Assembly (NCBI RefSeq): GCF_004298145.1
Contig: NZ_SCRH01000070.1
Coordinates: 62,001-126,000, forward strand
DNA: 64,000 nucleotides
Reading direction: 5' to 3'
Source: Mycobacterium sp.
GTDB taxonomy: Bacteria > Actinomycetota > Actinomycetes > Mycobacteriales > Mycobacteriaceae
Part shown: piece by piece, positions 8,301 to 15,821 of the stretch
How the letters are laid out: each line of letters opens with the position of its first letter
Numbering within the stretch: position 1 is the stretch's first letter
Position numbers and translations under genes: made by a program
The notes under the pieces: generated by a model
The model's database searches: none
Told to the model about the DNA's origin: nothing
The model's input: the letters and a program-made list of their open reading frames with translations, nothing else

Positions 8301-9080
8301 GTTGTGCGGCAACCATTTCAGCCATTCCCAGTGGCCGCGACAATGGTCGCTGACCGCGGCGACGATCCGCACCTGATCGGGCGCATGCAGCACGGCGAGT
8401 TGGCAGATCATCGCGCGTAGCAGTCCACGCGCGGCGCTCAGCCCGCCGTCGATCGTCACGAGCGATCCCTCACGCAGGTCGATCGTGACCGGCCCGTCGA
8501 TCGCCGAATGCGTGCGGAGGAAACGGTGCAACGCCGTCTCGGTGACCGGGTCGCGAAGCTCCTCGGCGGGAAGCTGCGGGGCCACCAAACGGCGGGCGAG
8601 CGGCTGGGTTCCGATGCCCACCCGGACGCGGCAGAACTCGGCGTCTCCTGATCGGCGCTGCCACATTCGTGTCCCGCCGATCAGCGTCCACAGCATGTCG
8701 GGATCGGGGTGGCTACGAATACCCATCGCGCGCTGCGTCATAGCGATCTCGGACACGGATTGGCTGAGCCGATTCAGGTATCCGAGGTACCGTCCGCGGT
8801 CGGCATCGATGCCACAGCCAGGCCGGCGGAGCCGGCCGGTGAATCCGGCCGCCACGGTCGAAACCAGCATCATCATCGGGAAGGCCAGGAACATGGGGTG
8901 GCGGGCCATGGCGGTCCCGGACGCGACGGCCGCTGTCATGGCGCCCATGCTCGCCACGGAGAGCGCAACCGGTAACAGGCGGGGCAGCAGGCCCGGCGAT
9001 GCCGGTGACGGCAGGTCCGGCGGAGCCTCGACAACGATCGGCGGCTGTTGGGCCGCGGGGACCAAAAGCTGGGTCATCAC
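5379..9080 (-). CDS. eccC4: ESX-4 FtsK/SpoIIIE-type ATPase EccC4
   Basis: EccC is the motor of type VII secretion and recognises Esx substrates. The 1233-residue protein has two N-terminal transmembrane segments near residues 35-80 and three ATPase domains. Their P-loops are GATGSGKSE near residue 431, GGPQSGKST near 763 and GGNECGKTA near 1031. Only the first domain has a classical Walker B (LFVIVDEFSEL); the other two have DG in place of DE, the usual EccC pattern in which domain 1 hydrolyses and domains 2-3 bind substrate. Translation may start at GTG 9080 or ATG 9077, behind a GGAAGGGG ribosome site. It is divergent from eccD4. Confidence 0.97.
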   Translation of the reverse strand: MMTQLLVPAAQQPPIVVEAPPDLPSPASPGLLPRLLPVALSVASMGAMTAAVASGTAMARHPMFLAFPMMMLVSTVAAGFTGRLRRPGCGIDADRGRYLGYLNRLSQSVSEIAMTQRAMGIRSHPDPDMLWTLIGGTRMWQRRSGDAEFCRVRVGIGTQPLARRLVAPQLPAEELRDPVTETALHRFLRTHSAIDGPVTIDLREGSLVTIDGGLSAARGLLRAMICQLAVLHAPDQVRIVAAVSDHCRGHWEWLKWLPHNQHPDEADAAGPVRMVYSSAAQAQRAIAGVQAARVVVVAELTEGANPIIGATTIAVGAGRDGAPPAIRNSTETAPVSCPDRMDPVEALVCARRLAGHRPSAAGARRGDPGWAGLVGLNDVERFDPATLWCGQGRRDRLRVPIGTTMEGAPLELDIKEPAENGMGPHGLCIGATGSGKSELLRTIALGMMARNSPDVLNLLLVDFKGGATFLDYAQAPHVAAVITNLADDAPLVARMRDSLAGELNRRQQLLRTAGCVGVESYERARRTGAPLATLPVLPTLFVIVDEFSELLSQHPDFADMFVAIGRLGRSLGVHLLLASQRLDEGRLRGLDAHLSYRLCLKTLSATESRTVLGNLDAYELPAAPGAGFLRTSAGEPIRFQATLVSGPLRTQAPPSAPPAAVRSVQVFTTRVTGAVHRAPQVDATPPPTISRAVLDRLRGQGPPAHRVWLPPLGPAPELHTLLGGAARTPADLRVPIGLVDRPFEQCRTPLMVDLSGAAGNVAIVGGPQSGKSTALRTLITALAATHDPSRVQFYCLDFGGGTLSSARTLPHVGAVAGRAEPRLVGRIVAECESVVRRREATFRKHAVASMADFRRRRTTPGAAAADPFGDVFLVIDGWATVRQEFDPLETSITAMVAQGLSFGVHVVLSASRWADIRPSLRDQLGTRIELRLGDPADSELDRKAAQHVPHDSPGRGLSRDGLHMVIASPVAEVPTGGPVAPPIRLLPAHIDRETLIRLAGTEPGGRVLLGVRERELSSVAIDFDRHPHLLIFGGNECGKTATLRTLCRELVRTKTPAQAQLLIVDFRRALLGVVESEHLRGYAISPAALGAVLPGLLDLLRGRMPPTDASQAQLRTGSWWSGPDLYVVVDGYDLVATPTGNALAPIVEFLPYAQDLGLHLVVARRSAGAERAMFDPLLEGLRDLGCASLMMSGVPADGAPFRPTRPVQLPPGRGVLTTRAGGEDLVQVAWSPP

Positions 9081-9123
9081 ATCCCCTTCCGTTCGACGAC
9101 GCTAAGTAGCGCCGGCATCGGCG

Positions 9124-9136
9124 ACAAGTCACTTGT
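9124..9136. promoter_or_regulatory. Perfect inverted repeat in the eccC4-eccD4 divergent promoter region
   Basis: ACAAGT-C-ACTTGT is a perfect 6-bp inverted repeat in the 124-nt gap between the two divergent ESX-4 arms. It is a candidate regulator-binding site; no regulator is identified. Confidence 0.4.
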
Positions 9137-9204
9137 GGACAGCCGGGTACCGGATCGTCGGAACCTGGCTATGTTCTCTCCTGATCCGACCGAAGGGTTC
9201 GCTG

Positions 9205-10587
9205 TTGGCTGCATCCGATACCGGGCTGTGCCGCGTCTGCGTTCATTGGGGCACCGCCGCCGCCGATCTGGTGCTGCCCGCCGGAGTTCCTGTCGCGGCG
9301 TTGATTCCGCCGGTGGTCGACGCCCTCGAGGTTCGCCACCCCGACGGGGAGGCCGTGCGCTACGAGTTGTCGGTTCCCGGTGCGTCCGCGCTGGACCCGT
9401 CGACGACGTTGGCGCAGAACCGCATCGGCAATGGCGCGGTCCTGGTGCTGGCGCGGCCCACCGCGCCATTGCCCGCCCCACCCGGTTACTTCGACGTCGC
9501 GCAGGCCGTGTCGGCCACGCTGGAGGGGGCCACCCGGTGGTGCGGCAACGACGGGAACCGGCGCGCCGCCCGCCTTACCGGCGCGGCGGCCGCCGTCGTC
9601 CTGACCGCGGTGGGTGGGCTGGTGTTGGTACGAAACACGTTCAGCACCAACAATACCCGAGAGGCCGGCACGACGGCAGCCGTTTTGGGATCGGCCGGCC
9701 TCGTCGCCCTGGGGCTGGCGGCGATGGCGCACCGGGCCTACCGAGACCCGATCGCCGGGTTGACGCTGAGCGTGATCGCCACCGCGTTGGCGGCCGTCGC
9801 CGGTTTTGTGGCGGTGCCCGGTGCGCCGAGCGTTGCCAACGTATTACTGGCCGCCGCGGCGGCGGCCGTCACCTCTGTGTCGGCGATGCGGCTATCGGGC
9901 TGCGATGTCGTCGCGTTGACGGCGGTCGCGTGCTTCGCGGCGGTCATCGCCGCGGCGGCGCTGGTGGGTGCGATCACCGCCGCGCCATTGCGCGTCATCG
10001 CTTCGGTATGTGGGGTGGTATCGCTGGGGCTCCTCGGAATGGCTGCGCGCGTGTCGATCTCGTTGGCGGGGCTATCGCCACGACTGGCCGCGCCGGTTGC
10101 CGCCGGCGCGGGGCCGAGCGCTTCGGGGGTGTCGACGAAAGCGATCCGCGCCCACCGGTGGTTGACAAGTCTGCTTGCCGGGCTGTCGTCGTCGGCCGGC
10201 GCCGCCGCGGTCGTCACCGTGCTCGCCGGCGCACCACACCTGTCCTGCATTGCGTTCGGGACCGTCACCTGCGCGCTGTTGCTGCTGCGCTCCAGGTCCG
10301 GCGAAGGCACCAGCATGCTGGTCTTCTCCGTCAACGGAATCGCCGTCGCAGCAACGATCTTCGGTGTCACGGCCCTACGCGCGCCGATGCACGGCCCCTC
10401 GCTCGCGGCGGCAACGGCAACGCTGGCCGCCGTCGCGATGTACCTCGGCTTCGCCGCAAAAGCATCCTCGCCCGTCGTGCGCCGAGGCATCGAATGGCTG
10501 GAGTGGCTGGCGTTGGCGGCACTGGTCCCGCTGACCTGCTGGATATGTGGCCTCTACGGCGTGGCCCGGGGATTGAATCTCACGTGA
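9205..10587 (+). CDS. eccD4: ESX-4 membrane channel component EccD4
   Basis: EccD forms the multi-helix membrane part of the type VII secretion pore. The roughly 90-residue N-terminal domain is ubiquitin-like, followed by about 11 hydrophobic helices to the end. I chose the TTG at 9205 (GAAGGG ribosome site 7 nt upstream), which puts residue 1 directly before AASDTGLCRVCVHWG, in line with mycobacterial EccD4; the frame is open back to a TTG at 9133. The stop overlaps the mycP4 start (GTGA), so the two are translationally coupled. Confidence 0.93.
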   Translation: MAASDTGLCRVCVHWGTAAADLVLPAGVPVAALIPPVVDALEVRHPDGEAVRYELSVPGASALDPSTTLAQNRIGNGAVLVLARPTAPLPAPPGYFDVAQAVSATLEGATRWCGNDGNRRAARLTGAAAAVVLTAVGGLVLVRNTFSTNNTREAGTTAAVLGSAGLVALGLAAMAHRAYRDPIAGLTLSVIATALAAVAGFVAVPGAPSVANVLLAAAAAAVTSVSAMRLSGCDVVALTAVACFAAVIAAAALVGAITAAPLRVIASVCGVVSLGLLGMAARVSISLAGLSPRLAAPVAAGAGPSASGVSTKAIRAHRWLTSLLAGLSSSAGAAAVVTVLAGAPHLSCIAFGTVTCALLLLRSRSGEGTSMLVFSVNGIAVAATIFGVTALRAPMHGPSLAAATATLAAVAMYLGFAAKASSPVVRRGIEWLEWLALAALVPLTCWICGLYGVARGLNLT

Positions 10588-11900
10588 GGACGTCGCACAT
10601 TGGGCGCCTGTTGGCGGTGTCCGCGCTGACGATGCTTCCCGCGTTCGGAGCACCCTCGGCGCAAGCGGTTTCGCCCCCCGGCGTCGATGACAGGTGGTTA
10701 CCCAAGCCCGCCTTGCCCGCGCCGCCACGGCCGACCGTGCAACGCGAGGTGTGCGCGGCGCTGGCCGTCGACTCGGGTCCGGGCCCAAACCGGCCGCCGC
10801 GGGCGTTCGACCTGTCGGAGGTGTGGCAGCTCACCCGCGGCGCCGGGCAACGGGTCGCGGTCATCGACACCGGAATCTCGCGGCACCGCCGCCTGCCCGA
10901 CGTGGTGCCCGGCGGCGACTACGTGTCCACCGGCGATGGTACGCAGGATTGCGACGCGCACGGCACACTGGTGGCTGGAATCATCGCGGCCACAGCCGAT
11001 TCCAAGTCCGACGGCTTCAGCGGGATCGCACCGGAAGCCACCTTGATCAGCATTCGGCAATCCAGCGCGAAGTTCGCCCCCGCCGGCGAGCGGTCCCGCA
11101 TCGGGGTCGGTGACGTCGACTCCATGGCGAAAGCCGTCCGGACCGCCGCCGATCTCGGCGCGTCGGTGATCAACATCTCCTCGGTTGCGTGCGTGCCGGC
11201 GGCCTCCGCGCTCGACGACCGTGCGCTCGGCGCGGCGCTGGCCTACGCCGTCGACGTCAAAAATGCCGTCGTCGTTGCCGCGGCGGGCAATACCGGTGGC
11301 GCCGCGCAGTGCCCGCCGCAGCCTCCGGACGCCACCTGGCAGACCATCAGCGTCGCCGTCAGTCCCGCTTGGTACGACGACTACGTGCTGACCGTCGGTT
11401 CGGTGGATGCCAACGGAGCACCGTCGGCCTTCAGCCTCGCCGGTCCGTGGGTGGATGTCGCCGCACCCGGCGAGGCGGTGACTTCGCTCGCGCCCGAACC
11501 GGTGTCCGGCACGAGTTACGCCGCCCCGGTGGTGAGCGGGCTGGCCGCGCTGATCCGGGCCCGCTTCCCGGCGTTGACCGCGCATCAGGTCATGCGGCGC
11601 ATCGAGACGACGGCGCATCATCCCCCCGCCGGACGGGACTCGCTCGTCGGCAACGGCACCATCGATCCGCTCGCCGCGGTCAGCACCGGAACGGGTCCGC
11701 CCGCCCACACCCCCGGCGCGCCGCCGGCCGCGGTGCCCGCCGCCGCCCCGCCGCCGGCGACGCCACCGCGCGATACCCGGGCGCGGGACACCGCGGTGCG
11801 CGGAGCCGCGATCTGCCTCATCGCGCTGGCGCTCGCCCTGGCCGCCGGCGCGGCCAGGAGCCGGCTACGGGGACCCCGCGACGGCGTCGCGGGCGATTGA
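10584..11900 (+). CDS. mycP4: ESX-4 mycosin, membrane-anchored subtilisin-like protease MycP4
   Basis: Mycosins are S8 serine proteases required for stability of type VII secretion systems. The 438-residue protein has a signal peptide ending near residue 28 (APSAQA), the catalytic triad D95 (VIDTGIS), H126 (CDAHGTLVAGI) and S311 (SGTSYAAP), a Pro/Ala-rich linker and a C-terminal transmembrane helix followed by a short Arg-rich tail. The GTG start overlaps the eccD4 stop. The 3' end overlaps the convergent eccB4 gene by 36 nt. Confidence 0.96.
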   Translation: MRTSHIGRLLAVSALTMLPAFGAPSAQAVSPPGVDDRWLPKPALPAPPRPTVQREVCAALAVDSGPGPNRPPRAFDLSEVWQLTRGAGQRVAVIDTGISRHRRLPDVVPGGDYVSTGDGTQDCDAHGTLVAGIIAATADSKSDGFSGIAPEATLISIRQSSAKFAPAGERSRIGVGDVDSMAKAVRTAADLGASVINISSVACVPAASALDDRALGAALAYAVDVKNAVVVAAAGNTGGAAQCPPQPPDATWQTISVAVSPAWYDDYVLTVGSVDANGAPSAFSLAGPWVDVAAPGEAVTSLAPEPVSGTSYAAPVVSGLAALIRARFPALTAHQVMRRIETTAHHPPAGRDSLVGNGTIDPLAAVSTGTGPPAHTPGAPPAAVPAAAPPPATPPRDTRARDTAVRGAAICLIALALALAAGAARSRLRGPRDGVAGD

Positions 11901-13250
11901 GGCGTGGTGTCTGCTCAGCTCCGGTCCGGCCGGCAGAAGCGTGAGAAGCGGCCACGGCGCCGGGGTCGCCTCCGTGAGCCCGAGATCATGCGCGGCGTCC
12001 TCGTCGTGGATGGCGTATCGGACTCCAGTGTCGGTGATCAGGTAGCGGGTGCCGGCGCTGTCGCCGGCGCGCACGTAGGCGCTGCGGCCGGGCGGCAGGT
12101 ACACGTCGTCCACCGCGGGACCATGGCCGTCGGCCTGCGCCAGGGTCACCGGCGCGTGACCGGACGGCACCGGTGGCCGGCTCCCGGTCAGGAATGCCAC
12201 GTCTGCCGGGCCCGACCGCGGATCCCCCCAGCTGACACAGACCGCGCCGGCAGGCTCCGACGACACCGTGGGCGCCCGGTCGGGAAAGCCGGCTACGGGC
12301 AACTCGGCGACGACGCGCGCGGCCCGAATCGCATCGGGTGCGACGGTGACGGGCTTGACGGTGCGCTGGGGGTTGCTGAAGCGCACCAGGTCGGCGGCCA
12401 CCTGGCCGATCCGCTGCACTCCGGCGGCTAGCACCGCGTAATACTCGTCACCGTCGGTGCGCGTGATGCGCAGCACATCGCCGACGCGAAATCCCGGCAG
12501 CCCGGGCGCGGCGCCGCCCAGGCCAACGATCCTGGGCGCCGAGATCGCCGGTGCCTCGGGGACGGCGTTCAGCAACGATTGCGAGACGAGCCGCGGAGCG
12601 CGGCCTTCGATCCGCAGCGCACGCACCACCCCGGCGTCGGCCAGGTCCACCGTCGCCCGGTGCCCGTTGTAGAGGAGGTAGGCCGGCGAACCCAAGGTGG
12701 GAGCCGCCAGGATGGCCCGTCCGGAAGTCAGGCGGGCGACCTCGTCCTCGGCGGGGCGGCCGACGATCACCGTCGTGGTGCCAGCGCCACCGCTGTCGCA
12801 AATCGCGAATGCCAGGTCCGCCGCGGACAGCGGTCTGCCGACGAATTGCGGTGCGCCCGGAATGCCCAGCAGCGGGCCGCGTTTGCTGCCCGCTAGGTCG
12901 GCCTCGCGAACCGGCTGCGGATCGGCGGCCGTCGCCGCGATGAGCCGCGCGGAGGCCAGGTTCAGCACCGGATGCCAGACATCGCCCACCCGAACGAACA
13001 GGGCGCCCGATTCGCGGGTCATCACGACCTGCGCGCGATCCAGCGCGACGTGCGGTCGCAGCAAACCCACAAGCGCACATCCGGCCAGCGCGACGATCGT
13101 GAACACGCAGCCGGCTGCCAGCGCTGCCGACGGCATCCGCGCTCGCGGACCGCCCGGGCGCATCGCCTCGCCCAGCAACGCGCCTTCGAGGCGGCGAAGC
13201 AGATATCGGTGAGCGCTGATGTGCAGCCACGTGGTCGGCTGACGCGGCAC
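11865..13250 (-). CDS. eccB4: ESX-4 membrane/periplasmic component EccB4
   Basis: EccB anchors in the inner membrane by one helix and projects a large periplasmic domain. The 461-residue protein has the helix near residues 45-68 (ALAAGCVFTIVALAGCALVG) and the EccB motifs GALFVRVGDVWHPVLNLASARLI and GPLLGIPGAPQF. I chose the GTG at 13250, giving VPRQPTTWLHISAHR, because it matches the mycobacterial N-terminus and has a GGGGGG ribosome site 5 nt upstream. As usual for ESX-4 of slow growers, no eccE is present in the locus. Confidence 0.93.
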   Translation of the reverse strand: MPRQPTTWLHISAHRYLLRRLEGALLGEAMRPGGPRARMPSAALAAGCVFTIVALAGCALVGLLRPHVALDRAQVVMTRESGALFVRVGDVWHPVLNLASARLIAATAADPQPVREADLAGSKRGPLLGIPGAPQFVGRPLSAADLAFAICDSGGAGTTTVIVGRPAEDEVARLTSGRAILAAPTLGSPAYLLYNGHRATVDLADAGVVRALRIEGRAPRLVSQSLLNAVPEAPAISAPRIVGLGGAAPGLPGFRVGDVLRITRTDGDEYYAVLAAGVQRIGQVAADLVRFSNPQRTVKPVTVAPDAIRAARVVAELPVAGFPDRAPTVSSEPAGAVCVSWGDPRSGPADVAFLTGSRPPVPSGHAPVTLAQADGHGPAVDDVYLPPGRSAYVRAGDSAGTRYLITDTGVRYAIHDEDAAHDLGLTEATPAPWPLLTLLPAGPELSRHHASIARDAVAGSP

Positions 13251-13290
13251 TGTTCCCCCCACCCGGTGAATCGGTCTGGGCTCACGGTAG

Positions 13291-13306
13291 GCCGCCGATC
13301 GGCGGC
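13291..13306. promoter_or_regulatory. 16-bp perfect palindrome between eccB4 and cut3
   Basis: GCCGCCGATCGGCGGC is a perfect palindrome in the divergent gap between eccB4 and the first cutinase gene, 41 nt upstream of eccB4. It is a candidate operator, though a GC-rich palindrome of this size is weak evidence alone. Confidence 0.3.
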
Positions 13307-13337
13307 GTCGGAGCGCTTATCCACAGGTCGCGGGAGT

Positions 13338-13364
13338 TTCGACTCCCCTGAATTTGGGTAGAAT
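13338..13364 (+). promoter_or_regulatory. Candidate promoter giving a leaderless cut3 mRNA
   Basis: TTCGAC (13338-13343), a 15-nt spacer and TAGAAT (13359-13364) resemble a SigA-type promoter. The expected transcription start is at or next to the GTG at 13372, which would make cut3 translation leaderless, a common arrangement in mycobacteria. Confidence 0.45.
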
Positions 13365-13371
13365 GGCCCGG

Positions 13372-14304
13372 GTGAAAACTCACCGCACACTTGCCCCTCG
13401 GGCCCGTCGGGCCTGGGCCGCGCGGTCAGCGGGCCGTTTGATCGGCTTGGGTGCTTCCGCCCTGGTTACCGCCGCCGGCCTGTTCGCTACCCCGGCCGCG
13501 GCGCCGGTCGCGAACGCCTTCGACTGCCCGGACGTCGAGGTCATCTTCGCGCGAGGCACCAACGAGCCGCCCGGCCTGGGCCGGGTGGGCGACGCGTTCG
13601 TGGACTCGCTGCGCCAGCAGACCAATGGCCTGAACATCCTGCCCTACGGGGTGAATTACGCCGCCAGCAAGCTGCAGCTGCACGGCGGTGACGGCGCCAA
13701 CGACACGATCGACCGCGTCAAGAAGAGCGTGGAGACGTGTCCGAACACCAAGATCGTGCTGGGCGGCTACTCGCAGGGCGCGTCGGTGATGGACATCGTG
13801 GCCGGCGTGCCCATCGGGGGCATCAACTGGGGCAGCTCGCTGCCGCCGCAGTACGCCAACAACATCGCGGCCGTCGCCACCTTCGGCGACGTGGCCGATC
13901 GCGCCGGCGGGACGCTGCCCAGCAAGAGCGCGATGCTGGGCTCCAAGGCCATCGACCTGTGCAACCCCAACGACCCGATCTGCCACGCCGGTCCCGGCAA
14001 CGAGTGGAGCGGGCACACCGAGGGCTACGTCCCCGTGTACACCACCCAGGCGGCGGCGTTCGTCGCGTCCAAGCTCGTCGGCGTCGGCCAGTCGGTGCCC
14101 GGGTACGGCCCGTCGACCCCCGGTGCCGGCCCGCAGGCCCCCGGCCCGCTGCAGCCCGGGTTGGGCCAGCAGGCACCGGTCTACGGGCAGACCCCGCCCG
14201 GGTCGAGCAGCCCCTCGATCCACGGCGGCACCGGCACCGCTCCGGCGCCCGCGCCGATAGCGCCGGGGCCGACGACGCCGGCACCGCAAGCACCTCTCGT
14301 CTAA
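13372..14304 (+). CDS. cut3: Secreted cutinase-family serine esterase with Pro/Gly-rich tail
   Basis: Cutinase-like proteins of mycobacteria are secreted alpha/beta hydrolases acting on lipid esters. This one has a Tat- or Sec-type signal peptide with an Arg-rich start (RARRAWAARSAGR) and a hydrophobic core ending at PVANA. The nucleophile elbow is GGYSQGA, paired cysteines lie in DCPDVE and CNPNDPICH, and the catalytic Asp-His region follows DLCNPNDPICHAGPG. A tail of about 85 Pro/Gly-rich residues follows the catalytic domain, longer than in the M. tuberculosis orthologue Rv3451 as I recall it. Start choices are ATG 13363 or GTG 13372; the latter fits a leaderless transcript. Confidence 0.9.
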   Translation: MKTHRTLAPRARRAWAARSAGRLIGLGASALVTAAGLFATPAAAPVANAFDCPDVEVIFARGTNEPPGLGRVGDAFVDSLRQQTNGLNILPYGVNYAASKLQLHGGDGANDTIDRVKKSVETCPNTKIVLGGYSQGASVMDIVAGVPIGGINWGSSLPPQYANNIAAVATFGDVADRAGGTLPSKSAMLGSKAIDLCNPNDPICHAGPGNEWSGHTEGYVPVYTTQAAAFVASKLVGVGQSVPGYGPSTPGAGPQAPGPLQPGLGQQAPVYGQTPPGSSSPSIHGGTGTAPAPAPIAPGPTTPAPQAPLV

Positions 14305-14334
14305 ATCGTTACCCGCCGGTTATCAACGCGCCCT

Positions 14335-14340
14335 TAACAT
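14335..14340 (+). promoter_or_regulatory. -10 element of a probable leaderless promoter for cut4
   Basis: TAACAT ends 7 nt before the GTG start of cut4, the spacing that gives leaderless mRNA. No convincing -35 is seen. Confidence 0.4.
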
Positions 14341-14346
14341 CTCTGT

Positions 14347-14982
14347 GTGAGGCTTATCCCTTTGGGGCTGGGCGTCGGATTGCTCGCGGGGGCAGCGTTA
14401 TTGGTTGCCCCGCAATTGGTTCCCCGTGCATCGGCGTCCTGTCCCGGCGTTGAAGTGGTCTTTGCCCGGGGAACGGATGAGGCGCCCGGTGTCGGGACGG
14501 TGGGCGGGGCCTTCGTCAACTCGTTACGCGAGCAGACCCGCAAAAGCGTTGGCGTATACGGTGTTGACTACCCCGCCGACAAGGACTTCCTGGCCGCCGC
14601 TGACGGCGCCAACGATGCCAGCAGCCACATCCAGCGGATGGCCGTGAACTGCCCGAACACCAGACTGGTGCTGGGCGGATACTCCCAGGGCGCCGCCGTC
14701 ATCGACATCGTCACGGCCGCACCGATGTCCGGCTTCGGGTTTCGCAAGCCGCTGCCGCCCGCGGCCGCCGATCACGTCGCCGCCGTCGCCCTCTTCGGGA
14801 ATCCGTCCGGCCGTGCGGGCGGCCTGATGAGTGCGCTGAGCCCGAATTTCGACGGCAAGACCATCGACCTGTGCAACCCGGGCGATCCGATCTGTTCGGG
14901 CGGCCTTCGGTGGGCGTCGCACCTGAGCTACGTGCCCGGATTGACCAGCAAGGCCGCGAGTTTCGTCGCGGCGAGGGTCTAA
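14347..14982 (+). CDS. cut4: Secreted cutinase-family serine esterase
   Basis: A 211-residue paralogue of the preceding gene, without the Pro/Gly tail. It has a signal peptide of about 30 residues ending PRASA, the nucleophile motif GGYSQGA, and the same cysteine pairs (SCPGVE and CNPGDPICSG). It corresponds to Rv3452. The gap from cut3 is only 42 nt, yet a -10 hexamer sits there, so it may have its own promoter. The two membrane-protein genes that follow cut4 in H37Rv (Rv3453, Rv3454) are absent; cut4 abuts truA tail to tail with a 4-nt overlap. Confidence 0.92.
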   Translation: MRLIPLGLGVGLLAGAALLVAPQLVPRASASCPGVEVVFARGTDEAPGVGTVGGAFVNSLREQTRKSVGVYGVDYPADKDFLAAADGANDASSHIQRMAVNCPNTRLVLGGYSQGAAVIDIVTAAPMSGFGFRKPLPPAAADHVAAVALFGNPSGRAGGLMSALSPNFDGKTIDLCNPGDPICSGGLRWASHLSYVPGLTSKAASFVAARV

Positions 14983-15821
14983 CGCGAGCGCACGTCCCGG
15001 GTGATCAGGTTGCGCGCCGCCAGCTGGTCATCGGGCGGGTAGTCGACGCCGACCAGCGTCAGCCCGTGCGCCGGGGCGGTGGCGTAGTCGCTGGATCGGG
15101 CTGTGGCGGAGAGCAGTTCGCGGCACCAGGAGACAGGGCGCCGGTGTTCGCCGACGGCCAGCAACGCTCCGACCAGTGAGCGCACCATCGACCAGCAGAA
15201 CGCGTCGGCGCTGACCTGCGCGATGATCAAGTCACCGTCGCGGGTCCACTCCAGCCGCTGCAGGTCGCGGATGGTGGTGGCGTTCTCGCGGTGACGGCAG
15301 AACGCGGCAAAGTCGTGCAACCCCACCAGGTCCCGCGAGGCGGTGACCATCGCCTCGACGTCCAGGGGGCGCGGCCAGGCGGTGACGTAGCGGGCCTGCT
15401 GCGGCTGCACACCCCACGACGCCGTCGACAGCCGGTACACATAATGACGCCGCAGCGCCGAGAACCGGGCGTCGAAACCCGCAGGGGCGCGGGCGATGCC
15501 AACCACCCGGACGTCGGTGGGCAGGAACCGGCCCAGCCGGCGCAGCAGCGGCACAAACTCGGCCTCACCGGCGCGCGGTGCGCGCGGGTACGCGTTCGGC
15601 AGCGCGGCCGACGGTACGTCGACATGGGCCACCTGCCCGGTGGCGTGGACTCCCGCATCGGTGCGGCCCGCGGCGCGCAGCCGCACCGGCGCGCGAAAAA
15701 CGGTCGTCAGCGCCTCGTCGAGGATTCCGGCCACGGTACGCTGGCCGGTCTGAGCTGCCCAGCCTGCGAAACCTGTTCCGTCATAGGCAATGTCAAGCCG
15801 CAGACGGACGTCCTCGCTAAT
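14979..15821 (-). CDS. truA: tRNA pseudouridine synthase A with a non-canonical start
   Basis: TruA makes pseudouridine at positions 38-40 of tRNA anticodon arms. The catalytic aspartate is in AAGRTDAGVHATGQ; RHYVYRL and FCWSMVRSLVGALL are family motifs. The N-terminal strand VRLRLDIAYDGTGFAGWAAQ is present in frame upstream of the first GTG (15734), so that GTG cannot be the true start. No ATG, GTG or TTG occurs in this frame further upstream, which stays open into rplQ. Candidates are ATT at 15821, overlapping the rplQ stop by 1 nt (ATTAG), or CTG at 15803 behind GCGAGG. The 15821 limit is given as the outer estimate. Confidence 0.85.
   Translation of the reverse strand: MSEDVRLRLDIAYDGTGFAGWAAQTGQRTVAGILDEALTTVFRAPVRLRAAGRTDAGVHATGQVAHVDVPSAALPNAYPRAPRAGEAEFVPLLRRLGRFLPTDVRVVGIARAPAGFDARFSALRRHYVYRLSTASWGVQPQQARYVTAWPRPLDVEAMVTASRDLVGLHDFAAFCRHRENATTIRDLQRLEWTRDGDLIIAQVSADAFCWSMVRSLVGALLAVGEHRRPVSWCRELLSATARSSDYATAPAHGLTLVGVDYPPDDQLAARNLITRDVRSR

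Noticed and set aside
9048..10583. Open extension of mycP4 through eccD4
   Set aside because: eccD4 occupies another frame of this stretch; the mycosin signal peptide begins at GTG 10584, coupled to the eccD4 stop.
14979..15734. truA starting at GTG 15734
   Set aside because: This would delete the conserved first strand and the AYDGTGFAGW segment found in all TruA proteins.
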